Below, one piece after another: positions 42,426-53,049 of a DNA stretch of 64,000 nucleotides (the stretch's first letter is position 1; every line of letters begins with the position of its first letter). Location of the stretch: assembly GCA_038373885.1 (NCBI GenBank), contig JAWZYV010013132.1, positions 264,218 through 328,217 of the forward strand. Direction: 5' to 3'. The stretch is from Cheiracanthium punctorium (taxonomy: Eukaryota > Arthropoda > Arachnida > Araneae > Cheiracanthiidae). The position numbers and the translations under genes were made by a program. The notes under the pieces were generated by a model, which had not been told where the DNA came from, ran no database searches, and saw only the letters and a list, made by a program, of their open reading frames with translations.

Positions 42426-43019
42426 AATGCGTACTCATTTTAAGCAGAATTTAAAGTTCTTCAACTTTTGCACTGTATATCTGCTCATATTTTTTTGGCT
42501 CAGTTTTCGAAACATTTCAGAAAAACCGCAAAAACACCCCATTTTTGGTCACATTTTTCAACGTAGGAGCTGACGCTCACCTCGGCGGAGGGGAAAACCT
42601 AGCATAGTCATACTGGGACATAACTGAAGCTATGATATGAAGCTATGATTAAAACAATAAAACCTTTGCCAACAATTCTTTCCGCCTAAAACTATCAAAC
42701 TACTGGATTAGATGTTGTGACTCAGAAATTATACTTTTAAAAAAAATCACAAAAGAAAGGAAATAAATGCACAGTAAATCGAAATATAGATTTAAAAAAA
42801 TAGATTTTACCAGTAAAACATCATATATAATTTAAAACCATAATGAAATCATAATAATAAAATATAAAAAATCTATATATTCTGTCAGGGAATTAAAGCT
42901 TTGATAAAAATACGTTATGATTTTTATTTATTAAGGTCTTCTCCAAATTTATATTTTATACTTTCCAGTTACATATTGAACTATCAGCAAAGATGCATAT
43001 TTTATTCTTTTCTACCAAA
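42426..43019. other. Non-coding, nothing recognised
   Basis: AT-rich; no supported feature. Confidence 0.3.
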
Positions 43020-44360
43020 ATAAATAATATATTTGTGATTTTTATTCGTTTAAACTCTTTGAATTCACGTTTGCAGTTTACCAAATACATATTTGAAAAG
43101 CAGAGAAGATCGATCCATGCTAAGAATTTTTTGTATCAAAATAAATTATATATATAGAGTGAACATAGGATTTAGATTTCTAAGGCACTTATATCATAAA
43201 CATTTAGATTAATAATAGATTTTATCTCTGAACGGACTAGTTTAAAGTTAACTACAAAAATATATAATTTTATTCCACTAACAGTCTCTATACAAGGCAA
43301 ATTCTCAAAACATTTCATAAACGCTCACAACAATGCTCTTAAAATTTTTGGGAGATTACCTGTATAGAAATAATAGGTAAATAAAAATAGATCTATTTTA
43401 TTGGAAAACGATTATAAATTTGAAGGACATAGAAACATGTACAACACTGAAATACTTCAGATATATTCAGTACAAAACACGAAGATCTTGCACAATAAGC
43501 CCATACATGATATGAGATAAATTACGTTTTATGAACAATTTTAAACATTAATTTCTGCGCAGTTTCAAGAGAAAGTTTGTACATTGACCATTCAGTCAAA
43601 CATTTTTTGATGTGTTTTTTAAATTTGATTTTAGTTTGAACTTTGTAAGAGAGTGGCTCAGCAAAAAAAAAATAAAATAAAATTATCTTCGAAAATTAAT
43701 ATGCATCGAACAGGAACCATAAATAAGTGTTTGAAGTGAAAATAAATAGCAGAAATATATTTGGAAAGTTAAGAGTATAAAATTAGTATCATTTCTGTGA
43801 ATATTTTTACTTTCATGAAATGAAATCCTTTGAGATACCATCGTTTTAGTTTTGACTGTGAAATTCACTACAAACATTGTTCAAAATTCCAAAAGTAAAA
43901 TCGTCTTCTAAGACACAGATAATCAAAACATTCTACCAGTTGTTGTAACATTTTAGTTTTGAAGCGATTTTTTATGGAACTATTACCTGAAAGTTAGTTT
44001 TAAAAAAGAAGAAATAAAGATGAGTGTAGCATAATTTACTCCTTTCAAAATAGGTAACCTTGTTCGAATAATAATACCTGCAGATGTTAAAAGTTTGAGT
44101 TTCTAAAATTATTTAACGTAATATATAATTTAATTGTAATATATTATATAATTGTAATATATAATATAAATAACATTGATTTAATTCAGTGTAACGTAAG
44201 CAATATTTTGGCAATCAACTTATGAATAAACGAATTTTATATTAAGCAATAAAACTACTCTCATACTTTAAGCATTTTGATTTACAAATTGTGACCATTT
44301 TTATTAATACAGATTAAGTGCTTTTTAACAAGCAATCTCGAGCGCAGATCAGCTTTAAAT
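43020..44360 (+). other. 5' flank of GR3
   Basis: Collinear with the GR2 upstream region (29390-30601). Shared landmarks: CCAAAATAAATAATATATTT near 43016, TTTCTGCGCA near 43552, a GCAAAAAAAA..ATTATCTTCGAAAATT block near 43665, and AAGCATTTTGATTTA near 44270. The leader just before the ATG has CAATCTCGAGCGCAGAT.AG, like GR1 and GR2. The GATGATTTTTATTTTCAG block is weakly conserved here (about 43795). Confidence 0.55.
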
Positions 44361-45560
44361 TTGGACATGCTTCGACCGCGCTTCAAAAATTTATTTTCTC
44401 TCCGAAATTCGAAAATCATTCCTCTTTCAAGGCAAAAGCAAAATGTAAAGAAAGTCGAAAATTGTGCTATGGACATATTTTCCATTATAAACAAACACAT
44501 GTGGGCACATGGAATTGGATTTGAAAAAGGTTTCGACTTTTCTAGAAAGTACATAGCAATGACAATTTTATCCCTTTTATTAGCAATAATCGCTGAAGGA
44601 AATTCTGTTTATTCTATATGTGATCGACTAAATATTTCTATGAAGGCAAACTTGGTAACGCGTAAAGTTCACCTGGCAGGTATTTCAATTCAAATTCTAT
44701 GCGTTTTGAACAGAATAATACTCTACAGGAAAAGAAGAAATCTAAAGAATATCTCCCGCTATTTGTCTAAAACATATGCTAAAGTGTGCTCAGACAAAAT
44801 GTCTTTGAAGAAATTTAGATGGAAATTGATACTTATACTTTTTATAAGAGAGGTATCTTTTTACGCTTTCGTAGGAGTGCGTATGTATCACATGTATATG
44901 TCTATGAGAACTAGTAAGGCATATCACGGGTTCATACCACCGCCGTTCTCTTATTATTCTCTTGCTGTTAGCGCAATGCTTAACCATGCCGGTTATGTCG
45001 ATACGTCTATCGCTGCTTACTTTTGTTCTGTTTGCTTTGTGATGACCGAATCCCTGAGAGCATTATACGAAAAGCTCCAGCACATCAGTTCTGAAGATAT
45101 CAGACATGTCTCTGAGGCTTTCGTGGAAGTGCGCGCAAATATTTTAAAAATTAACCGTGAGATCCATCCATGCTTACTCATAACTGTTGCGCAAACACTG
45201 GCCATAGTTTTCCAAGAATTCTATTACGCAGTATATGCTAACTTTAGTTTGTCACCCATAGCACACACATATCTCATATCCTCTATGTTTTCACAATTTG
45301 TCTGCATGTGCTTGTATAATTCATATATTTCAAATGCTGCTTCTGATATTAAAAACACGGCACTAAAGTTCTCTATGAGGGAGCCAAAACTGTCACACTT
45401 CATCGCCCCGCTGAAGGAGGCGGACATTGAAGGATTCAAACTGCTTGATTCCATTGTCCTGAGTAAAAGTCTAATACTGTCAGTAATCGGAAATCTACTT
45501 ACGTATGGCATACTTATTGCCACTTTCAGTTCTAATTCTGTTGCATCTGACAGCAAATAG
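44361..45560 (+). CDS. GR3, gustatory-receptor-like 7TM chemoreceptor
   Basis: Uninterrupted 399-codon frame, closest by eye to GR2. It starts MDMLRPRF, aligning with GR1 (MEMLRPRF). Seven hydrophobic segments fall at the same places as in GR2. The TM7 motif TYGILIATF is intact. Compared with GR2, one extra residue sits in the helix before TM7 (KEADIEGF in place of KEDIEGF), and the TM3-TM4 loop is different (VRMYHMYMSM region), the kind of extracellular variation expected between paralogous receptors. MWAHGIGFEKG, YAKVCSD and the PPFSYYS stretch are shared. The nearest genes are GR2 (12.6 kb upstream) and GR4 (13.1 kb downstream), all on the plus strand. No frameshift or premature stop is visible, so the gene is probably functional. 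Ligand unknown. Confidence 0.87.
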   Translation: MDMLRPRFKNLFSLRNSKIIPLSRQKQNVKKVENCAMDIFSIINKHMWAHGIGFEKGFDFSRKYIAMTILSLLLAIIAEGNSVYSICDRLNISMKANLVTRKVHLAGISIQILCVLNRIILYRKRRNLKNISRYLSKTYAKVCSDKMSLKKFRWKLILILFIREVSFYAFVGVRMYHMYMSMRTSKAYHGFIPPPFSYYSLAVSAMLNHAGYVDTSIAAYFCSVCFVMTESLRALYEKLQHISSEDIRHVSEAFVEVRANILKINREIHPCLLITVAQTLAIVFQEFYYAVYANFSLSPIAHTYLISSMFSQFVCMCLYNSYISNAASDIKNTALKFSMREPKLSHFIAPLKEADIEGFKLLDSIVLSKSLILSVIGNLLTYGILIATFSSNSVASDSK

Positions 45561-46240
45561 TGGATAAGACACTTTGACAATCGCCACATACGAACATGCG
45601 TATTGTTTGAAGCATTGCTTTTGTGTTAACCAACTGAAAAAAAATAATTAACACACAGCGCGAGGGTTAAGAAATGCCAGAAGGTTAAGAAGCGGTAATC
45701 TGATACAATTTCATAAGCAATGTTAAAAGCAAGGCCTTACTCTAATGTTTAAGTAAATATATTTAAATAACGCTCAAGTAAGCAAACACGAGATTTCCTT
45801 AATAAATTCTGGGAAAAAGATAGAGGAATAAAAATTATGAAATCCGCTACATCTTCTTTGTGACAGAAAAAAAAATCACGCCAGAGATACGAAGAAAGTA
45901 TGAAAATCAATCTGTAAATGTTTTCGATCCCCTGGTGCAAATAGTTTATTTTGTGTAACAAGACAATGAGGCACATTTTGTTTCTTGGACATAGCTCTTT
46001 AAATGCAATTACGAAGAACTGTTGCAGAAATTTCGGTATTTCGTTAAACCAGTTCTATGATTAATGAGCGTTCCTTCGTCTATCGGCAATTTCTTCAATT
46101 GCATAGTATAGCATAAAATGACTCTTCTTGCTCATTTGCATAAGGATTTATTATTATCTGTAGTGCCTGCTATAGGTAAAACTGTTTAAAATTTCTGGTG
46201 AATGCTTCAAATATTTGAAAGTATCTTAAGTTAAAGATAA
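45561..46240 (+). other. Proximal 3' flank of GR3
   Basis: Collinear with the GR1 and GR2 flanks up to TGCTCATTTGCATAAGGATTT at about 46130. AATAAA-type hexamers occur near 45800 and 45826. No gene. Confidence 0.6.
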
Positions 46241-46244
46241 TTAA

Positions 46245-46520
46245 CCCATTTATGCCTAGTGTTCCTTTTTTGGGACGGCAATTTCACTATCAGTCGAAAA
46301 CGATATTTATTTTGCCTTGGCTTTATTCACGAGTATTGATCTTCAACTCTAGAAAATATTTTAATATGACCGAGTAAGGTGTTGAATTTTCAGTTTTTAT
46401 GAATAAAAATTTTAAAAGAAATCATCCCTTGTTCAAGTAGTTGATTTCCGAAATTTATCTATTGTTGCTGGCAATAACAAAAACCGAAGAAAGTCGAAAA
46501 TGTATCTGGGAACAAATGGG
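46245..46520. mobile_element. piggyBac-like MITE, 276 bp, at TTAA
   Basis: TTAA at 46241-46244 and 46521-46524. Ends CCCATTTATGCCTAGTGTTCC and, read inward from the right, CCCATTTGTTCCC. The inner GTGTTCC.TTTTTTGGGA resembles the GTTCCCGCTCTGGGAAC motif of the 28909 family, so the two are probably distant relatives. Confidence 0.8.
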
Positions 46521-46600
46521 TTAAAATAACTGTTTCATACAAAATATTTCATTATGATCTATTTCCGTATGGTTGGTTGGTGTCGTGTCCATGGGGAGAT

Positions 46601-47419
46601 CTACAGATGACCATGAGTGTACAGAACACAGCTGGCTATCTCCTTGAAGTTATCGGAGTATAGACTCTTTTCGATGTCCAAGGGGAAGAATCCCCCGAGC
46701 CGAGCCAGAGATCTTAAAATGGCAGGGCAGTCAAATATGTGTTTTGGAGTCAGTAGAATATTATCGCAATTATTGCAGGGACGGTAGATTCTATTGCCAT
46801 CTGTTTGGATCTTCATGTCTCGATAGTGGCCTGTTCTAAGGCGAGTAATAGTTTTAGTGAGGTCCCTATTAGCGTTTATTTCACAAATCTGTGAGTCTTT
46901 TTTAAGGGTGTTTTCTCTTAGACGGTACCTTGCAATCGCATTCACATCGTCAAGAGTGACTCTGTTGATATTTCCATCATTGAGATTTCTCCCTTCCTTG
47001 GCAAGTTGATCTGCCTCCTCATTTCCAGGGATGCCAACGTGCGCAGGCATCCACTGCAGAATACATATCTTGTTTAATTTGTCAATTTCATTCAATTGGT
47101 GTATGATATCATGGGTTAGCCTTGATTGACCGTTATTTATTGCTTCTAAGGCAGCTTTGGAGTCACAAAAGATGACAAGCCCATTAGCTTTGTTAGTATT
47201 GATGAGTAAGATGTATTCATGCAATGCATAATTTATTGCTCTAAGTTCACTGGTGAAATTTGAAGCAATGGATCCAGTGCCCAATGAATGGTTCGTAGTT
47301 AAGCCGTTGGGCAATACAAAGTGTACACCCGCTCCTCCTTTTTGAATAGTTTTGTCAGCTGAGCCATCAGTATATGCATGGACAAGGTTACTTTCCGACA
47401 TTGCATTGATAGTCTGCAT
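46601..47419 (-). pseudogene. LINE RNase H domain and C-terminal Cys/His motif
   Basis: A 272-codon open frame continuing from the RT. RNase H catalytic residues are visible: YTDGSADK (Asp, residue about 17), ELRAINYAL (Glu, about 58), FCDSKAAL (Asp, about 83) and the PAHVGIPGNEEADQLAK block (final Asp). After it comes a C-x2-C ... H-x4-C motif (CNNCDNILLTPKHIFDCP), the zinc-knuckle-like tail found in many arthropod LINEs. The domain itself is intact; the element is not, because the upstream RT is frameshifted and the 5' half is missing. In a complete element RNase H removes the RNA strand during target-primed reverse transcription. Confidence 0.9.
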
Positions 47420-47638
47420 ATCCTTTTCAAAAATATCTGATGCAAATTCCTTTTTGGAGCATGGAACAATGAGATTGGTGTTGACAGTAGTATTCCTGGG
47501 TAAGCACTTACAGACTGTGGGCTTCTCCAGGAAAACAAGGGTGCTGTGCTCGTGACCGATCTCTCGTCTTATGTCGGAATCAAACTGTAAAGTAGATGAT
47601 ATTTTAATTCTGGTTTTCTTGGATCAATTTTCAAAGGT

Positions 47639-49163
47639 TCATCTTGAAATGTGGTCTGGGTCACGACATCGTATTTTGTTAGTAAAGTTTATGGTTTGGT
47701 ACTTACTTCTGTTTTTGAGTGAGGTGAGGCCACAATCTCGTATCACTTTTTCAATGTTTGTAGAGGAAACAGCGCCACAGAAAATTTTGGCCGCTTTTGC
47801 CTGGATGCTTTCTAAGTAGTTGATTGTTGTGACAGAAAAATGTGCCCAAATGGGGGTGGCATACTCAAGGTGTGGTCTTACCAGGGCTGTATAGGTCGTC
47901 CGAAAAGTTTTGGGGTTTGCTCTCCAGTTGGTGCCAGACAATCTCTTTAGGATCTTTAGCCTCTTTAGAGCTTTGTTTCCACAGTTCCTGATGTGTTCTC
48001 CAAAGTGCAATTCAGGATCAAGTTGTACTCCTACGTATTTTGGATTAGCTGTTTGTGTAAGGGGGACGCCATCCAGCATGATGGTAGGTCTGAATTTATT
48101 TCTGTGTTTTCGATCTGTGGTAAACACTGTGAATAGCGACTTCTGAGGATTAAATTTCAGTTTAAGTTTCTGAGTCCAGGTTTGGACATTCTTCAGTGAT
48201 TGGTTAAGAGTGAGGGCAGAAATGTCAATATCATTGGAAGTATGTCATATTGCTATGTCATCTGCAAAGCATGCAATTTTTGTTTCATCACGCAGATGTT
48301 AGGGGGATATCATTGGCATACAAAAGAAAAAGTAATGGGCTAAGAACAGAGCCCTGGGGTACTCCTGCCCAACTTTTCCTGCTTTTCGAAAGAGCTCCAT
48401 TGAAACGAACCCTTAAATTCCTATGTCTCAAGAAGTCTGCAATCGATATTAGTGCGTTTCCTTTGATTCCATAACTGTGGGCAATGTAAATCAGCTTTTG
48501 ACTCCAAACAGTGTCGAAAGCTGACGACATGTCAAGAAAGACAGCCGTTGTTTTTCTTGGAGGTTTCTCTTGAAAGCCATCAATGATGGATTGACAAAGG
48601 TGGAAAAGTTGATCTACTGTTGAATGGTGCTTCCGGTAGGCACCTTGATAGTAGCTCAGTTTTTTCTGTTCGGTGAGAACACCCAAAATTCTATAATGAA
48701 TATATGCGCTCAGTAATTTTACATAGAATACTTGTTAGAGCAATTGGTCTATAATTTTTACATTCATCAGCAGTTTTTCCCGGTTTCAAGATTGGGATAA
48801 TGATAGACATTTTCCATAACTTTGGCAGCTTTCCAGTTTTCCAAGAGGTGTTGATTATTTTTAGAAGATAGCCTTTTGCAACATTGCCATAAATGTTTAA
48901 CCATATATCCAAATACAAGATCACAGACTGGTTATTTCCGTGGAACTAGTTCGTTAATTGCGCGGTCTAGTTCTTCTACGGTGGTGTCATCCGACATTGG
49001 ATCGTTGCTAACCCCCGATCTCGCTTAGCTTAAAAGTTTTTTGACTGTGGTACGAACAGATCTATCTTCTTTGCTAAACTCTAATCCACTGGTGATCGAA
49101 TGGTATGTAGCCAGCTCATTTGCAATAGCCATATTTGGAATCTCTGATGGATTTGAGATGTCC
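47639..49163 (-). pseudogene. LINE reverse transcriptase, frameshifted
   Basis: Three reading-frame pieces in order: 48924-48691 with a WKMSIIIPILKPGK and NYRPIALTS block (RT motif 1-2 region); 48686-48288 with FLDMSSAFDTVW (first catalytic Asp, motif A) and GVPQGSVLSPLLF (motif B); an FADD motif at 48257-48268 in a shifted frame (motif C, usual form FADD); and 48127-47639 with the thumb region (YVGVQLDPELHF, RLKILKRLSG, LVRPHLEYATPIW). The catalytic motifs are all readable, but the frame is broken at least three times and the motif C frame meets a stop shortly after. The copy is dead yet young enough for clean motifs. Confidence 0.85.
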
Positions 49164-49189
49164 CTATTTCCGTATCATATTATTATATA

Positions 49190-50270
49190 CCGGGCGATTC
49201 AAAATAGATGTTAAGGCGATTATTTTTTAAGCCATAAGTGATCGAAACATCCTTCCAATGAGAAAATTTCGTCAAATTTAGAGTGGCTTTCAGATATAGC
49301 ATTTTTTTTACTGTGGGTTGTATACATATTAAAATACGAAATTTAAATTTTATACGGTCCCTCCTTTCCTACCCTTTATATTTAGAAGAACGTTGCACTT
49401 TGCCTAAGAAAATTAATAAAAGAAATCCCGTGTCTCTAAGTGGAATAGTTTCCGAGATATATCCATTTGAAAATTTTGTATTTGTCGCCAAGCAATAAGG
49501 GAATGTCTCCAAAGGGAGAAAAATGTAATTACTTTTCAACTGACGTTAATTTATAGTAAAAGTCACTCGATAGACACAGTTGTCTCCTCAAATCCTAATT
49601 TAACTAGAATTTTCCTGTAACGCATGTTTGTCAGTTTCTAGTAAAAGTTACCATACCATAGTAATCTACATAATTTTGTCATTCTCTTTCACACTTTCAA
49701 AATTCATTTTCTAGAAGCGTGATGTAATTAGTGTATGACCCCCTAAAACACTAAATTATGGCTAATTTCATAAAGCAGTACGGATCATTTTAGGTAAAAC
49801 TTTGTTAATTTCACACAGTTGAACGCGTGTAATTGCTTTTCCCAACAATGGGATTTATTTTTACCTTTTATCAACTCATAATTCGTCCCCTAAGGTAACG
49901 ATTCCATCCCCCCCCCTGAAAACAGACGCTAACACTGTAAGTAAAGTGGTGTAAGTCATCATTCTCAAATTGATATATCTTGGAAACTATTCCGCGGAGA
50001 GACACGGGATTTGTTTTATTAATTTTCTGTATTTTTCTGTTTTATTAATTTATTAATGTCAAAGAGCAACATTCTTCAAAGTATAAAGGGTAGGAAAGAA
50101 GGGACCGTATAAAAATTAAATTACGTATTTTAATATGTATACAACCCCCAGTAAAAAATGCCTTACTGAAAGCTGCTCTTAATTTGATGAAGTTTTTTTA
50201 ATTGGAAGTATGTTTCGATCACTTACTGTTTAAAATATAATCGCCGTAACATCTATTTTGAATCATCCGT
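49190..50270. mobile_element. Fold-back element with about 300-bp terminal inverted repeats
   Basis: Left end CCGGGCGATTCAAAATAGATG; the right end reads inward as ACGGATGATTCAAAATAGATG. Arms of about 300 bp (49190-49490 and 49965-50270) match through AGTGATCGAAACAT, CGTATAAAATTTAAATT and GAAACTATTCCGC/ACTTAGAGACACGGGA. TATA flanks both sides (49186-49189 and 50271-50274), consistent with a TA or TATA duplication. No coding sequence. Begins only 15 bp from the LINE target site. Confidence 0.8.
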
Positions 50271-50771
50271 TATAGTTAGTGATGGATAAAAATCCCCATT
50301 TTACGTAAAACTAATTTTTTATCTCAGTTTTTTAAAATGTTGTTGTACGTGAATAAAAACCCCTAAATTTTAAACAGTTCTATCTCCTAGAAATAAAATT
50401 TTAATAGGGCTTTACGAGATTCAGCTTATGTAGCTAACCATTAAAAGGGGGTCGAGTATTTTCCTTTGAGAGAGTATCTCTATTTCACCCGTCTGCCGCT
50501 AGTCGATGATTGTTTTATACCCAAGTCCGTCAACCGTGGCTTAGTTAGAGCGCTCAAGAATGCACCCTTATAAAAGAAGGAATTTCAGCCAAATCGAATT
50601 TTATGCTTTATTTTAGAAGTTTCAAACTTCGTTTACATAAGATCTACTTTTCATCTTAAAAAAATGCTTCGATCGACCTATTGACCTACATGCAAGCTAA
50701 GTGGAGAGTTGGAGGTGTGAAATATTGTTAGGTTGAAAAGTGTTTCAGTACAAGCTGCACTCTCGAGAGCA
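50271..50771 (+). other. Distal 3' flank of GR3
   Basis: 50634-50668 and 50697-50765 match the GR2 flank (33734 and 34042) in the same order. The rest is unrecognised. No gene. Confidence 0.5.
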
Positions 50772-51198
50772 CAGTCTGAGTAAAGACTTAAAGGCCAGTA
50801 CAAATTTTTGAGAAAATGGAAAAATGAGATAAAAGGTATTCAAATATTATTTTATTATTAATTGTTAAAGTTAGTTCATTGTTAAGAAATAGCGCAACAA
50901 AAGGAATTTTTAAATTATATAGTTACTAGCTGTTCCCCCGACTTCGTCCGCGTCAGCTTTAGAATTAGGTCCCGAAAGAAATGTAGCATGTATGAATAAC
51001 AAATATTGTTGCGACAAAAGGAACTGCATTTAAATATGATTTGCTTTTTACTTGTTTCAAATGAAGTACAATGCATGTTAGTATACTTCATTTAAAATAA
51101 GAGAATATGCACAGAGTTACTAAATTTAGATTTTTTTCAGGCATTTGGCGAATAGAGACAGTTATGACAGTATTTGCGAACTGTTTTGTAAAAGAAAT

Positions 51199-51950
51199 AT
51201 TTATGCTATATGCATGAATTTTAGTCTATGTTAATCAGGAATAGAGCAGCTTTCTATTAGTGAAAAAGCTTGAGAATCGGTTCTGTAGTTACAGAGATAC
51301 CCAGAGAGCGTAATGTATTAGAATTATTTTGAGTGTTCCTGTAAAGGAACTATTTATGCTACATGCATGAATTTTAGCCTATAATGCTCAAGAATAGTGT
51401 AGCTTACTATCAGTAAAAAAAGTTTAGGAATCGGTTCAGTACTTACAGAGATGCACATAGAGCGTAATGTAATTCTTATTAGCATCCCTGTAAAATAACT
51501 ATCTGTGATATATGCATTAAAGGTAGCCTATAACACTTAGGATGCCACCAGTGTCTAAGAAGTTCTGCTCACAAAACTGCAAGAGGGGAGGTGCAAGATT
51601 CAAACCCTGGTCGCGCCTGTCGACCTAGCCGCTCCCAGTTTTCCGTGGTTTTCTAAAAAACCTCGCATAAATACGGGCTAGGATCCCTTAGAAAATCCCC
51701 CACAGAGGAATTTTCCATATAGGCCTAGGACCCTAGTGTAGTCAATCGGTCTTAATCTAAAAACAAACAATGATACTCAGGAATAATGTAACTTTTAATC
51801 AGTGAAAAACGTTTTAGAATCGGTTTAGTAGCTACAAAATGTCCATAGAGCGCAATGCATTAGAATTATTTTGAGTGTCTTTGTAAAAGAATTATTTATG
51901 CTATATGCTTGAAAGGCTGCCTGTATGTTAATCCAGGGCATAAGCTATTT
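51199..51950 (+). repeat. Minisatellite of about 150 bp inside the Helitron
   Basis: Units start near 51199, 51349, 51500 (split by the SINE and resuming at 51771) and 51893. Each has ATTTATGCTATATGCATGAA, AGCCTATAATGCTCA, GAATCGGTTCAGTA and AGAGCGTAATGTATTAGAATT phrases. The last phrase also appears in family E at 61627 onward. Confidence 0.75.
51544..51770 (+). mobile_element. tRNA-derived SINE, copy 2
   Basis: Head GCCACCAGTGTCTAAGAAG, a degenerate B-box (AGATTCAAACCC), the CAGTTTTCCGTGGTTTTCTA body and a CTTAATCTAAAAACAAACAA tail, all as in the minus-strand copy at 26340-26580. Flanked by ATAACACTTAGGA-like and ATGATACTCAGGA, a diverged target duplication. It interrupts the third unit of the minisatellite. 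Confidence 0.75.
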
Positions 51951-53049
51951 TCATTACAAATTTTTTCAAATCTGTTCAACCATTTTTGTGTGATTCAGTC
52001 AAAAACATCCAAACACACAAACGTACACATTTATATTATTGGTAGGCTTTGGAAATTTATGAACTTTCAGAAACACATCTGGATTTTTCTTGGTACTAAC
52101 GTATTATCCCAGCGGTTATTCCCGACAAACTGTTTTATCGTCAAATGGGTTGCCAAACTGTTGGCAGTCGTATTCAGAACCATTAATCATTTCATGTGCC
52201 CGGCATTTATTTCGGCAAAAAATCGCTTGTCTTCGCGGACCGCCGGGATAATACGTAAGTACCCCTTTCTTTACTTATGCTTTTTAATTTGGCGTAAAAT
52301 CAACATAATTTCCATGTTTTTCAAATGCATGCGATTTTGCAAATAGAATTTCTGCTTTATTTCAAAAGCATAAATCATTTTGTGCGGGCGATGAAACGGC
52401 TTTTAATTAATAGTTTGAAAAGTAGTTAAAATTTCAAAATTTTGAGCCTCAGGTGCACTTTACCGAAGTTATGGGCTCAATCATGCTCAAATTTTCAAAG
52501 CTCTGCTTTCTGTAGATTTGTCTGGAGAACATTCATTTTTATTATTACAGATTTGGCATAAAACTGGCTTAATTTCCGTGGCATTTAATGTTTTTCAGAT
52601 GCACGCGCGCTTATTTATTGCAGTAATAGCATTCTTGTTAGCTCAAAACATGAATCATTTGATACGGTCGAAATTCGCCAACCATGGCAATGTAAAAACG
52701 GTTTTTAATTAATAATTAAAAAAGTAATTAAAAATCTAAAATTCTAATTAGCCTATAAACAACTCCAGGGTCCCCTCTATATCTAAACCAAAATGCATCC
52801 TAATCGATTCAGCGGTTTAGGCGTGAAAGCGTCATAAACAAACAAACAAACAAACTCAATTTCGCATTTATAATATTAGTTAGGATCAGAAAAATTCGCA
52901 TATACAAAACCGGTATATTCAGATTCCGTAAAACTTTTAAGGCACCAGTAACTTTTTAAAAATAGATGTGCATATGCTGGCTTAAATTTTACTGAAATTG
53001 TGTGGATTTTGACAACTCTTAAGTTTGCAAATTTTTCATATATTTCTTA

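Larger units (their letters stand above)
46571..49163 (-). mobile_element. Non-LTR retrotransposon (LINE) with RNase H, 5'-truncated
   Basis: Flanked by a perfect 12-bp direct repeat CTATTTCCGTAT (46559-46570 and 49164-49175), the target-site duplication. On the minus strand it encodes reverse transcriptase followed by an RNase H domain, the order of the I/R1/Loa group of LINEs. The 5' end starts inside the region before the RT fingers, so endonuclease and ORF1 are missing. The 3' end is a short (CCAA)-type repeat instead of poly(A). It lies in the GR3 3' flank. Confidence 0.9.
50926..52885 (-). mobile_element. Helitron, 1960 bp, base-precise boundaries
   Basis: On the minus strand it begins TCCTAACTAATATTATAAATG and ends CAGCTAG, preceded by a GCGGACGAAGTCGG-type hairpin. 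The surrounding Tc1 sequence reads TAGTTA|TCAGAAAA across the insertion, while copy 1 of the Tc1 (minus strand, near 40240) reads AATTATCTGAAAA. The insertion therefore lies exactly between A and T, without target duplication, as Helitrons do. It contains a minisatellite and a SINE, and no Rep-helicase frame. Confidence 0.9.

Noticed and set aside
51909..52346. 145-codon plus-strand frame
   Set aside because: It lies wholly inside the Helitron, antisense to it, covers leader and minisatellite sequence, and matches no Rep-helicase motif.
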